This document shows, piece by piece, positions 1-5,651 of a stretch of DNA of 7,011 nucleotides. The notes below the pieces were generated by a model. That model made no database searches, was not told the origin of the DNA, and worked only from the letters and a program-made list of their open reading frames with translations. The translations under genes and the position numbers were made by a program. Position 1 is the stretch's first letter. Every line of letters starts with the position of its first letter. Source of the DNA: an uncultured Veillonella sp. (GTDB lineage Bacteria; Bacillota; Negativicutes; Veillonellales; Veillonellaceae); assembly GCA_900552445.1 (NCBI GenBank), contig URZS01000055.1, positions 1 through 7,011 on the forward strand, given 5' to 3'.

Positions 1-60
1 AAATCGATACAGTATTCATATCATAGCAGTCACGACCGAAAGAATGTTAGGAGACATATT

Positions 61-678
61 ATGAAAACCGTAAACCTACAAGTCCGCATCAACGAAGATC
101 TAAAACAAGAAGTATCTAGCATATTAAAAGCACAAGGCCTATCCTATACATCCATGCTAGACGCCCTATTCCGTCAAATTATCAAAGAACGTCGCATTCC
201 TTTCGCCATTGCTTTACCAACAACATCTACAGATGAAACACCAACGCCAAATACACTCAACAATGACGGCACCTACAAACAACCCCGAACCACATTAAAG
301 GCATCAGATACTACTAGATCATACGGAACATCAACCACAAATGAGGTTGAAATATCCTTTGATAAAATTGATAAAACAGGAATACTCAATATCCGTATAA
401 ATCCTAAAGTTAAAACACTAACAACAGCTATCTTGAAAGAAATGGGTTTAACTATATCATTATTAGTTACACTAATCTCCAAACAAATACAATTTTCAAA
501 AGCAATTCCTAAGTCAGTAAACAAGCCTATCGCTTGTGACTCTATGAATGCAGACTTTCTTACTGATGAAGAAATCGATCAACTACTGGAATTGGCATAT
601 GCAGATATAGAACAAGGTAACTTAATTTCAGCTGAAGAACTTTTTGAGCAACTAAAGAGAGAAGGTCTTCTTTTATGA
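61..678 (+). CDS. Double ribbon-helix-helix RelB/DinJ-type antitoxin
   Basis: Likely antitoxin and autorepressor of the toxin gene it overlaps. Residues 4-48 look like a RelB/DinJ ribbon-helix-helix segment: a short strand (NLQVRIN), two helices with a GL turn at 26-27, then IP at 46-47. Residues 107-151 repeat the pattern (LNIRIN, GL at 129-130, IP at 149-150) at a constant offset of 103 with no gaps; I count 16 identities over residues 2-47. Between them, about 54-104, is a Thr/Ser/Asn/Pro-rich linker. The acidic, helical tail (about 165-205) resembles the toxin-binding end of RelB-like antitoxins. Single-domain relatives are usually about 80-100 residues, so 205 is about twice normal. The start is supported by AGGAG at 49-53, 7 bases upstream. 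The stop overlaps the toxin start as ATGA (675-678), implying coupled translation. Family assignment is by pattern; the double domain is seen directly. Confidence 0.82.
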   Translation: MKTVNLQVRINEDLKQEVSSILKAQGLSYTSMLDALFRQIIKERRIPFAIALPTTSTDETPTPNTLNNDGTYKQPRTTLKASDTTRSYGTSTTNEVEISFDKIDKTGILNIRINPKVKTLTTAILKEMGLTISLLVTLISKQIQFSKAIPKSVNKPIACDSMNADFLTDEEIDQLLELAYADIEQGNLISAEELFEQLKREGLLL

Positions 679-965
679 GCTATAAAGCTTTATTTAGTAA
701 GCTTGCTGAAAAAGAAGTAAAAGATATCATTATAAATTTAAAAGAATTTACTCAAGATTTGAATCTAATTCAACAACGACAAGCCGAAATTCGAAATGCA
801 GTCTTTTCACTTGATATTTTTCCTGAACGATATCCTATATATAAGACTAATAATGAAATATATTATTTTCGAAAAATGGTCACTAAACATTATATTATCT
901 TATACTCTATAAAAAATAAAACTGTAATAATTAAGAAAGTACTAACGCAAGGTATGAGTATATAA
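675..965 (+). CDS. RelE/ParE-family toxin
   Basis: Likely toxin of the pair. It has 96 residues, the usual size for the RelE/ParE superfamily. The order of elements fits: an N-terminal strand (YKALFS), two helices (about 10-45), a conserved 'FPERYPIY' segment (49-56), then three strands including YYFRKM (63-68), HYIILYSI (72-79) and TVIIKKVL (83-90). R66 and K67 sit where relatives often have basic residues. Many ParE-like relatives end with a basic motif after the last strand; here the end is TQGMSI, with no Arg or Lys. The target, mRNA cleavage (RelE-like) or gyrase (ParE-like), cannot be told from the sequence. The start overlaps the antitoxin stop by 4 bases, with only a weak purine-rich site (AGAGAGAAGG, about 656-665), so translation probably depends on coupling. 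The gene is very AT-rich: 58 of 240 G+C over 721-960 by hand count. Confidence 0.8.
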   Translation: MSYKALFSKLAEKEVKDIIINLKEFTQDLNLIQQRQAEIRNAVFSLDIFPERYPIYKTNNEIYYFRKMVTKHYIILYSIKNKTVIIKKVLTQGMSI

Positions 966-991
966 AAAGTCGGCTTTCGCCGACTTTTTTT
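964..991. terminator. Shared terminator of toxin operon and aroD
   Basis: An 8-base stem AAGTCGGC (967-974) / GCCGACTT (979-986) with loop TTTC (975-978), extended by A-T pairs to 964 and 989. It has a T run on the plus strand (985-991) and an A run on the other side, so it can terminate transcription from both directions. It overlaps the toxin stop codon (963-965) and touches the aroD stop codon (990-992), so the two convergent genes have essentially no spacer. Confidence 0.9.
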
Positions 992-1784
992 AATGTACTT
1001 TTACGCGTTTATGTTGTTGTTTATCGAAGACGCCATCTACGTCGATGGTATCGAGGATGCGTTTTAGTTCATGCACATCGATTTGACCTGGTGCCGATGC
1101 TTTGCCAGCAGAGGCAAAGGTCATAGCATTACCAAATAATGCTCCTGCTACGCGTGTAACAGCCCCCAGTGGACCCATGGCCATCGTAATGATTGGATCG
1201 GATGGATACAAGGCTTTAACTTCAGCCGTTGCTTCAAGGAGGGTTAATACGTCCCCTGTTGTATGAGGCATAACCGCCATCTTTGGCACATCTGCCAAGA
1301 ATTTTTTCATTTGAATGAGACGGTTTACAATAACCTCGTGGCTTGGTGTACCATGGAAATCATGATTACTCATAACTATTGTTACACCATGTACCTTAGC
1401 AAATTCTATCGTTTTAAGCATTCTATCTTGCTCAAAGAATAACTCGATATCGATAGCATCTACCAATCCAGTTGGTATGAGTCGCTCTAGCATTGTGAAG
1501 TAATCTTTAGTAGAAATAGACTTCTCACCACCCTCACCTTTTGTGCGCCACGTAAATAGCAAGGCACGACCTTTCAACTGAGGTTTGATGAGCATCAACA
1601 GTTCAATAATAGCGTCAATGGAGTGGGCCCGCTCGTAATAGTCAATGCGTAGCTCCACAACGTGACACGGCGTATTACATGCAACCGCAGTAGCATCTAG
1701 AATTTCTTTCATTGTTGTGCCTACAATAGGCACGCATATTTTTGTACCCTTATCACCGAGTACAGTATGACCGATACGGACCAT
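990..1784 (-). CDS. aroD: 3-dehydroquinate dehydratase, type I
   Basis: Catalyses the third step of the shikimate pathway, 3-dehydroquinate to 3-dehydroshikimate, through a lysine Schiff base in the cytoplasm. The family's active-site residues are all visible (numbering from the chosen start): E44 and R46 in VELRID, E84 in TWRTKGEGG, H141 in SNHDF, the Schiff-base K168 in VPKMAVMP, R211 in GAVTRVAG, and Q234 in ASAPGQI. Length 264 is close to the usual 250-255, with a short basic tail (KQQHKRVKVH). I start at the ATG at 1782-1784 because AAAGGAG (1790-1796) lies 5 bases upstream. An in-frame ATG at 1863-1865 would add 27 residues unlike the family and would lie inside the predicted -35 box. 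It stands alone, convergent with the toxin operon; no other shikimate genes are in the window. Confidence 0.96.
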   Translation of the reverse strand: MVRIGHTVLGDKGTKICVPIVGTTMKEILDATAVACNTPCHVVELRIDYYERAHSIDAIIELLMLIKPQLKGRALLFTWRTKGEGGEKSISTKDYFTMLERLIPTGLVDAIDIELFFEQDRMLKTIEFAKVHGVTIVMSNHDFHGTPSHEVIVNRLIQMKKFLADVPKMAVMPHTTGDVLTLLEATAEVKALYPSDPIITMAMGPLGAVTRVAGALFGNAMTFASAGKASAPGQIDVHELKRILDTIDVDGVFDKQQHKRVKVH

Positions 1785-1789
1785 AATAA

Positions 1790-1796
1790 CTCCTTT
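1790..1796 (-). promoter_or_regulatory. Ribosome binding site of aroD (decides start)
   Basis: AAAGGAG on the minus strand, 5 bases before the ATG at 1784. It selects this start over the upstream in-frame ATG at 1865. A small hairpin just upstream, TCTCAC/GTGGGA with loop CGT (1800-1814; one G-U pair), could sit next to the site in the mRNA. Confidence 0.85.
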
Positions 1797-1836
1797 CCGT
1801 CCCACACGGTGAGACAAATGACTTACCTTAAACTTA

Positions 1837-1865
1837 ACTATATACCAATATTTTGGTAAAAGCAA
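1837..1865 (-). promoter_or_regulatory. Likely aroD promoter with inverted repeat in spacer
   Basis: On the minus strand: -35 TTGCTT (1860-1865), a 17-base spacer, -10 TATAGT (1837-1842). The predicted start is near 1830, giving a leader of about 45 bases. A perfect 6-base inverted repeat, TACCAA-AATA-TTGGTA (1843-1858), fills nearly the whole spacer, an ideal place for a repressor to block polymerase. The promoter is a prediction by match and spacing; the repeat is seen directly. Confidence 0.55.
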
Positions 1866-2037
1866 TCAATCCGCCTATATTGGATTGCTATTCACTAAAA
1901 ATGTATGAAAGCCTGTTATTATGCACTAAAACAGTATTCTTAGATTAACGATTAACATCACTTTTTGTTATACCCAAGACGTTAGGACTAATAAAATATG
2001 GTTATATTGTGTGAACCTTATAAAACTAGTTATACTA
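1866..2037. other. Gene-free stretch between aroD and MFS gene
   Basis: No open reading frame or RNA gene is convincing here. What can be seen: a short inverted repeat CAATCC/GGATTG (1867-1872 and 1882-1887) just upstream of the aroD -35 box, and a 7-base tandem repeat, GATTAAC twice (1943-1956). Weak AT-rich promoter-like words on the plus strand around 2006-2036 run straight into the terminator at 2038 and so lead nowhere. The rest is AT-rich DNA without evident structure. Confidence 0.5.
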
Positions 2038-2087
2038 AAAAAGATACCTTGCTCAACTGTTGTAATAGTTAAGTAAGGTATCTTTTT
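2038..2087 (-). terminator. Terminator of the MFS transporter gene
   Basis: A long hairpin. The outer stem AAGATACCTT (2041-2050) pairs with AAGGTATCTT (2075-2084) and is extended by A-T pairs. The inner part continues through a G-U pair and one mismatch to AACT/AGTT (2055-2058 and 2067-2070), closing a loop of about 8 bases. The MFS stop codon is at 2092-2094, just upstream in the minus sense, and the hairpin is followed by a T run on the minus strand (2037-2042). The plus strand also has a T run (2083-2087), so it may work in both directions. Confidence 0.85.
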
Positions 2088-2091
2088 AAAT

Positions 2092-3324
2092 TTAATCATG
2101 TTGTACGGACATTTTTCGAGCTTGGAAGCCCATATATAGTAATAGTAATCCCGTAATGCTAAATACGTAAGATATACCTACATAAGTGGATACAATACTT
2201 GCAAATACAGGACCTACCATGGAACCAAATTGTTGCGCCGTTGTTGTCATACCAAACATGCGCCCTCTAAAGCTTGGATCTGTATTAAGGGTTACAGCAG
2301 CACTCAAGGATGGATTAATGCCTACAATACAAGAGCCGATTAGCACTTGTAAGACACCGAACCACCAAATCCCCACAGGTAAGCTTTGCAATAAGAGAAC
2401 AACGCCACTGCCTAGCATACAGTAGGAAATCGTTTTAAAGTAACCTCTTCGTTCTCCAATACGTACCCAAATATTGGTCGTTAAAGAACCAGCTAACCCC
2501 CCGATACTGAGGATGGTACCCGAAATAATAGCGGCCCCTTCCATAGTGCCTTGCATATCCCCTACATAAAGCGCCAAAATAGGCTGTAGCATCATGATGG
2601 CACATTGCATGAAGAAGAAAATCCACAATAGCCGTACTAATACAGGCTGTTGTTGGACTGCTTTAAAGTCCTCACGCAAGGATGTAGATTTTGTAGGGTG
2701 AGCAGCTTGCTCTTTTCCATCAACATCTACAGCATGTAATTTCGGTTCTTTTACAAAGAATAATACCGCTAAGGTAGCGATAAGTACAGCAATACCAGAT
2801 ACATAAAATACAGGACGCATACCTACGATACTTTCAATGGCACCACCTAAAAAGGGACCAACCACATTGCCTAAAATTAGACCTGTTTGGAAAATACCGA
2901 GAGCGCGGCCTACCTGTTTCTCATCGACACTGAGGGACACCATCGTCATAGCTGCAGGATAAAATCCATTGGCAAAGCCCACAAAGGCACGGCCCAACAA
3001 TAGTTCATACTCGTTGCTAACCATCCCAATGAGAACATAGGAAACAGCAATAGCAAAACCAGCTCGTAAGGCCATCCGTTTCTTGCCCTTGTTATCTGCA
3101 ATTTTTCCCCATATGGGCGCCATAATACCGGCGATGAGGAAGGTAATACCAAAAACGAGGCCAGACCAGAGGGCTACATCATCCTTTGGCACGCCTAATT
3201 CCAATAGATAGATAGGTAAGAACGGAATAATCATGGTGTAGCATATGGCAAGGACGGTCATACTAGCTGTAATAATCCACACATTACGCATACCTCCACG
3301 AATATCGTATTCAGTTATACTCAT
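2092..3324 (-). CDS. MFS transporter, DHA1-like efflux type
   Basis: A membrane carrier of the major facilitator superfamily, probably proton-driven export; the substrate cannot be told. About 12 hydrophobic segments in two halves flank a central cytoplasmic loop near residues 195-230 (KEPKLHAVDV...). Three family motifs are visible: motif A (GKIADNKGKKR, residues 73-83), motif B (RAFVGFANG, R112/G116/G120), and motif C at the end of segment 5 (G148, G152, GP 156-157, GG 160-161). Motif C is typical of drug:proton antiporters. A degenerate second motif A (RIGERRG) marks the second half. The length of 410 is normal. I start at the ATG at 3322-3324 with GGAGGGGAGG 5 bases upstream; a further in-frame ATG at 3420 would add 32 residues lacking family resemblance and would translate through the leader hairpin. 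It follows the rrf2 gene in the same direction after 138 bases. Confidence 0.88.
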   Translation of the reverse strand: MSITEYDIRGGMRNVWIITASMTVLAICYTMIIPFLPIYLLELGVPKDDVALWSGLVFGITFLIAGIMAPIWGKIADNKGKKRMALRAGFAIAVSYVLIGMVSNEYELLLGRAFVGFANGFYPAAMTMVSLSVDEKQVGRALGIFQTGLILGNVVGPFLGGAIESIVGMRPVFYVSGIAVLIATLAVLFFVKEPKLHAVDVDGKEQAAHPTKSTSLREDFKAVQQQPVLVRLLWIFFFMQCAIMMLQPILALYVGDMQGTMEGAAIISGTILSIGGLAGSLTTNIWVRIGERRGYFKTISYCMLGSGVVLLLQSLPVGIWWFGVLQVLIGSCIVGINPSLSAAVTLNTDPSFRGRMFGMTTTAQQFGSMVGPVFASIVSTYVGISYVFSITGLLLLYMGFQARKMSVQHD

Positions 3325-3329
3325 ATTGA

Positions 3330-3339
3330 CCTCCCCTCC
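3330..3339 (-). promoter_or_regulatory. Ribosome binding site of MFS gene (decides start)
   Basis: GGAGGGGAGG on the minus strand ends 5 bases before the ATG at 3324. This very strong site supports the 410-residue protein rather than the longer frame from 3420. Confidence 0.85.
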
Positions 3340-3349
3340 ATATAGAAAG

Positions 3350-3376
3350 AAGAGCCGCATATAAAACGCGACTCTT
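3350..3376 (-). other. Hairpin in the MFS leader
   Basis: An imperfect stem just upstream of the ribosome binding site: AAGAG/CTCTT (3350-3354 and 3372-3376), one mismatch, then CGC/GCG (3356-3358 and 3368-3370), with a 9-base AT-rich loop. A second pairing, GAAAGA with TCTTTC (3345-3350 and 3373-3378), competes for the outer part. On the minus strand it is followed by a pyrimidine-rich run but not a clean T tract, so it may be a leader structure or weak attenuator rather than a terminator. No function is shown. A promoter for this gene is not clear; TTGCAT with a weak TTTTAT 17 bases on (around 3385-3413) is the best I see. Confidence 0.35.
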
Positions 3377-3462
3377 TCAATAAAATTACCTAAACAATAA
3401 CCATGCAAGTCAGTGTGCACGTAAAAGTTACATCCCCTAAGCTAATCCTAGGGAATCACCAA

Positions 3463-3882
3463 CTATGCCTCTGGAAACTTGTGATCCATTACGTCTTGCA
3501 AGGAAACACGTTCCATTACACGACGGAATTCAGCTTGTAAGTGCTGCCACAACGGTGCCGTCAAGCAATCATTAAACATAGGACATGGTTCTACATCATC
3601 TTCTAAGCAAGATACGAGAGCAATAGAGTCCTCAGCAGCATATAAAATTTCATATACATTGTATTCAGATGGAGCTTTTACCAAACGATATCCACCGTAT
3701 TTGCCACGTCCACTTTTAACGAGGCCAGCGGAGGATAAGCGAGATACAATCCCCTCTAAGTATTTATCGGAAAAGCCTTGGCGTTCTGCAATTTCACGAA
3801 TTGGAACGTTTTTTTCTACCCCGTGCTCTGCAATATCCGCCAATATCCGTAAGGCATAACGCCCTTTAGTAGATATTTTCAT
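3463..3882 (-). CDS. Rrf2-family regulator, three-cysteine (Fe-S) type
   Basis: A DNA-binding transcription regulator of the Rrf2 family (IscR, NsrR, RirA, CymR). The N-terminal MKISTKGRYALRIL is the family signature. A winged helix-turn-helix follows, with the recognition region around 28-49 (IREIAERQGFSDKYLEGIVSRL) and wing 57-67 (SGRGKYGGYRL). Cysteines at 92, 100 and 106 stand where relatives bind an iron-sulphur cluster. The spacing is C-X7-C-X5-C, which I recall for RirA; E. coli IscR has C-X5-C-X5-C plus a His three residues on, and that position here is A109. So a cluster is likely, but the fourth ligand differs from IscR. The length of 139 is normal. The start has AGAGG (3890-3894) 7 bases upstream. 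The gene is divergent from the purine permease and upstream of the MFS gene, its plausible targets together with itself. Confidence 0.9.
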   Translation of the reverse strand: MKISTKGRYALRILADIAEHGVEKNVPIREIAERQGFSDKYLEGIVSRLSSAGLVKSGRGKYGGYRLVKAPSEYNVYEILYAAEDSIALVSCLEDDVEPCPMFNDCLTAPLWQHLQAEFRRVMERVSLQDVMDHKFPEA

Positions 3883-3917
3883 AAGTTAACCTCTAAGTCA
3901 TTTCATAATATATTTAT

Positions 3918-3926
3918 AGTATATCA
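3918..3926 (-). promoter_or_regulatory. Likely extended -10 promoter of rrf2 gene
   Basis: TGA followed by TATACT on the minus strand matches an extended -10 element (TGnTATAAT). No good -35 is found 17 bases upstream, as is common for extended -10 promoters. It lies 36 bases before the rrf2 start codon and within the left arm of the inverted repeat. Confidence 0.5.
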
Positions 3927-3955
3927 CAAATTCATACAAAAAATGGGTGGAAATA

Positions 3956-3964
3956 TGATACACT
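3956..3964 (+). promoter_or_regulatory. Likely extended -10 promoter of purine permease
   Basis: TGA followed by TACACT on the plus strand is the mirror counterpart of the rrf2 promoter. The -10 match is weaker, and an overlapping TATACA (3964-3969) is an alternative. No clear -35 is seen. The start codon is 63 bases downstream, a leader too short for a purine riboswitch. Confidence 0.4.
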
Positions 3965-4011
3965 ATACATATATCGAAATATTTTATTTGGGTATTTTTT
4001 TAATTTCATAT

Positions 4012-4017
4012 GGGAGG
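4012..4017 (+). promoter_or_regulatory. Ribosome binding site of purine permease (decides start)
   Basis: GGGAGG, 10 bases before the ATG at 4028. It overlaps the earlier in-frame ATG at 4010, which therefore cannot be the start it serves. Confidence 0.75.
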
Positions 4018-4027
4018 ATGTTATCTA

Positions 4028-5395
4028 ATGTTAGATAAACTATTTCAACTCAGTGAACGCGGTACAACTGTTAAAACCGAAATTTTAGCTGGTATTACTA
4101 CGTTTATCACGATGGCGTACATCCTATTCTTGGCGCCAAACATTCTTAGTCTTGCAGGCATGGATAAAGATGCAGTCCTCATCGCAACAGCTTTAGGCGC
4201 TGGTCTCGTAACGATTTCCATGGGGTTATTCGTTAACTATCCGATTGCTCTCGCTCCTGGGGTTGGTCTCTTAGCCTTTTATTCCTTCACCGTAGTTCTC
4301 GGTATGGGCGTAACTTGGCAAACCGCATTGGGTGCGGTATTCATTTCAGGTCTCGTATTCCTCGTATTAACACTTACATCGATACGACAAATGATTGTTG
4401 AAGGCATCCCCGCCTCTATGAAAGTTGCCATTACCGTTGGTATAGGCCTCTTCATCGCTATCATCGGCTTAAAATTATCCGGCTTGATGGCTATCTCTAT
4501 TAGTTTGTCTCCAAACTCCTTAGGTCAAGTTGTGCAAACGCACGGTAATTTAGTACCGCCTGCATCCGAAGCGCTCTTAACGCTTGGTAATTTGCATAGT
4601 GGCGAAACATTGTTAGCACTATTCAGCCTCATCTTTACAGCTCTATTGATGGCTCGTAAAATTCAAGGTTCTCTCTTGATTGGTGTGGCAGCAACAACAA
4701 TTCTTTCCTACGCTACTGGCCTTTCCACAATGCCGGAGAACTTCACTGTATTGGCAGTGCCTGATTTCTCTAAAGCAGCATTCCTTCAATTAGATATTCC
4801 TGGTGCGCTTCACATGGGCTTAATCACGATTATCTTCTCCTTCACCTTCGTAGAATTGTTCGACTCCATGGGTACCTTGATTGGTACTGCAACAGAGGCG
4901 AAAATTGCAGATCCTAAATCTGGTAAATTCCCAGGCCTTGGTAAAGCCATGACTGTCGATGCAATCGGCGTTAGTGCTGGCGCATTGCTCGGCACTTCTA
5001 CGATTACTGCCTTTGTTGAAAGTGCGGCAGGTGTAGGTGCTGGTGGTCGTACAGGCTTAACGGCTGTCACAACAGGCGTATTATTCTTAATCTGCTTGTT
5101 CTTAGCTCCAATCGTATCCTTGGTGCCAAATGCAGCAACATCTCCTGTTCTTATCATCGTTGGTGCCCTCATGTTAGGCGCTATCAGAAATATCGACTTC
5201 GATGATTGGACAGAAGGCTTCCCAGCATACCTAGTTATCGTTTTGATGCCTTTCACATATAGCATTGCTAACGGTATCTCTGCAGGTCTCGTTGCATACC
5301 CTCTACTCAAGATCATTTCTGGTCGTGCAAAAGAGGTTAACTGGATTATGTACGTATTGGCGGTACTCGTTATCATCCGCTACGTATTCTTCTAA
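4028..5395 (+). CDS. NCS2 purine permease, AzgA/PurP-like
   Basis: Inner-membrane uptake carrier for purine bases (adenine, guanine or hypoxanthine) with protons. The beginning, LFQLSERGTTVKTEILAGITTFITMAYILF, is characteristic of the AzgA-type branch of NCS2, as in E. coli PurP-like proteins. Other landmarks are ALAPGVGL (about 74-81), ELFDSMGTLIG with E276 and D279, GKFPGLGKAM, and TSTITAFVESAAGVGAGGRTGLTAV with E331, the segments that line the substrate site in this family. The protein is hydrophobic almost throughout, with a short basic linker (GRAKEVN) before the last segment. At 455 residues from this start it matches the family (about 445-455). Relatives usually have GLNAF after the ALAP motif; here it is GLLAF (L82 for Asn). 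The start at 4028 fits GGGAGG at 4012-4017. It is divergent from the Rrf2 regulator. I give no symbol because the exact purine preference is unclear. Confidence 0.93.
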   Translation: MLDKLFQLSERGTTVKTEILAGITTFITMAYILFLAPNILSLAGMDKDAVLIATALGAGLVTISMGLFVNYPIALAPGVGLLAFYSFTVVLGMGVTWQTALGAVFISGLVFLVLTLTSIRQMIVEGIPASMKVAITVGIGLFIAIIGLKLSGLMAISISLSPNSLGQVVQTHGNLVPPASEALLTLGNLHSGETLLALFSLIFTALLMARKIQGSLLIGVAATTILSYATGLSTMPENFTVLAVPDFSKAAFLQLDIPGALHMGLITIIFSFTFVELFDSMGTLIGTATEAKIADPKSGKFPGLGKAMTVDAIGVSAGALLGTSTITAFVESAAGVGAGGRTGLTAVTTGVLFLICLFLAPIVSLVPNAATSPVLIIVGALMLGAIRNIDFDDWTEGFPAYLVIVLMPFTYSIANGISAGLVAYPLLKIISGRAKEVNWIMYVLAVLVIIRYVFF

Positions 5396-5497
5396 TTAAC
5401 GTATGCTCATAATTAAGCTATTGTGAAAGCTAACATTCGGTTGTTATCATCACTAATACGCTAAGAACAAAATATATTTAAAATGCCAAAAGCATAA

Positions 5498-5516
5498 TAT
5501 ATGTAAATTACATATA
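5498..5516. repeat. 19-base palindrome after the purine permease
   Basis: TATATGTAA-A-TTACATATA is a perfect 9-base inverted repeat around one central base (5507). It lies in the 256-base gap between two convergent genes, just ahead of the strong terminator, so an operator role is unlikely. It may be a minor mRNA 3' structure. Confidence 0.5.
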
Positions 5517-5522
5517 CTAAGA

Positions 5523-5573
5523 GAACCTATCTCCAAAGATATTAATAAAGTATCTGGGAGATAGGTTCTTTTT
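5523..5573 (+). terminator. Terminator of purine permease
   Basis: A perfect 12-base stem GAACCTATCTCC (5523-5534) / GGAGATAGGTTC (5557-5568), an inner stem AGATA/TATCT (5537-5541 and 5551-5555) across a small internal loop, and TTTTT at 5569-5573. It ends the permease transcript, giving a 3' region of about 175 bases after the stop at 5395. The minus-strand side lacks a good T run, so for the convergent gene it would be weak. No other terminator for that gene stands out in 5574-5651. Confidence 0.9.
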
Positions 5574-5651
5574 ATTATGTACTGTTTTCGGTAAATGCTA
5601 ATGCTCTATGATAGCAAAAATCGTACTATACATTCTTATTACGGTTTACCA

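Larger units (their letters stand above)
3908..3974. repeat. 19-base inverted repeat in divergent promoter region
   Basis: The left arm ATATATTTATAGTATATCA (3908-3926) and right arm TGATACACTATACATATAT (3956-3974) are reverse complements at 17 of 19 positions, separated by 29 bases. Each arm contains the predicted -10 region of the gene it faces. It may be a paired operator for the divergent Rrf2 regulator, two similar promoters arranged head to head, or both. The symmetry is seen directly; the role is inferred. Confidence 0.6.

Noticed and set aside
1..60. Promoter and operator of the toxin-antitoxin operon
   Set aside because: An AT-rich word around 19-25 could be a -10, but its -35 would be at or beyond the window edge and no convincing inverted repeat is present.
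1785..1865. 27-residue N-terminal extension of aroD from an ATG at 1865
   Set aside because: The later ATG has an ideal ribosome binding site and gives the normal family length; the upstream ATG falls in the predicted -35 box.
2006..2040. Small RNA promoter on the plus strand ahead of the hairpin at 2038
   Set aside because: The candidate boxes are weak and would place the start at the hairpin itself, giving essentially no transcript.
3325..3420. 32-residue extension of the MFS protein from an ATG at 3420
   Set aside because: It would run through the leader hairpin and the strong ribosome binding site that serves the ATG at 3324.
3435..3453. Hairpin CCCTA/TAGGG just after the rrf2 gene as a terminator
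   Set aside because: The stem has only five pairs with a nine-base loop and no T run follows, so it is too weak to call.
3975..4027. Purine riboswitch before the purine permease
   Set aside because: The leader is only about 55-60 bases and AT-rich, with no three-way junction or conserved loop words visible.
4810..5376. 188-codon open frame on the minus strand inside the permease gene
   Set aside because: It lies wholly antisense to a clearly recognised carrier, has no ribosome binding site that stands out, and its product has no family-like features; it is a by-product of the permease codon pattern.
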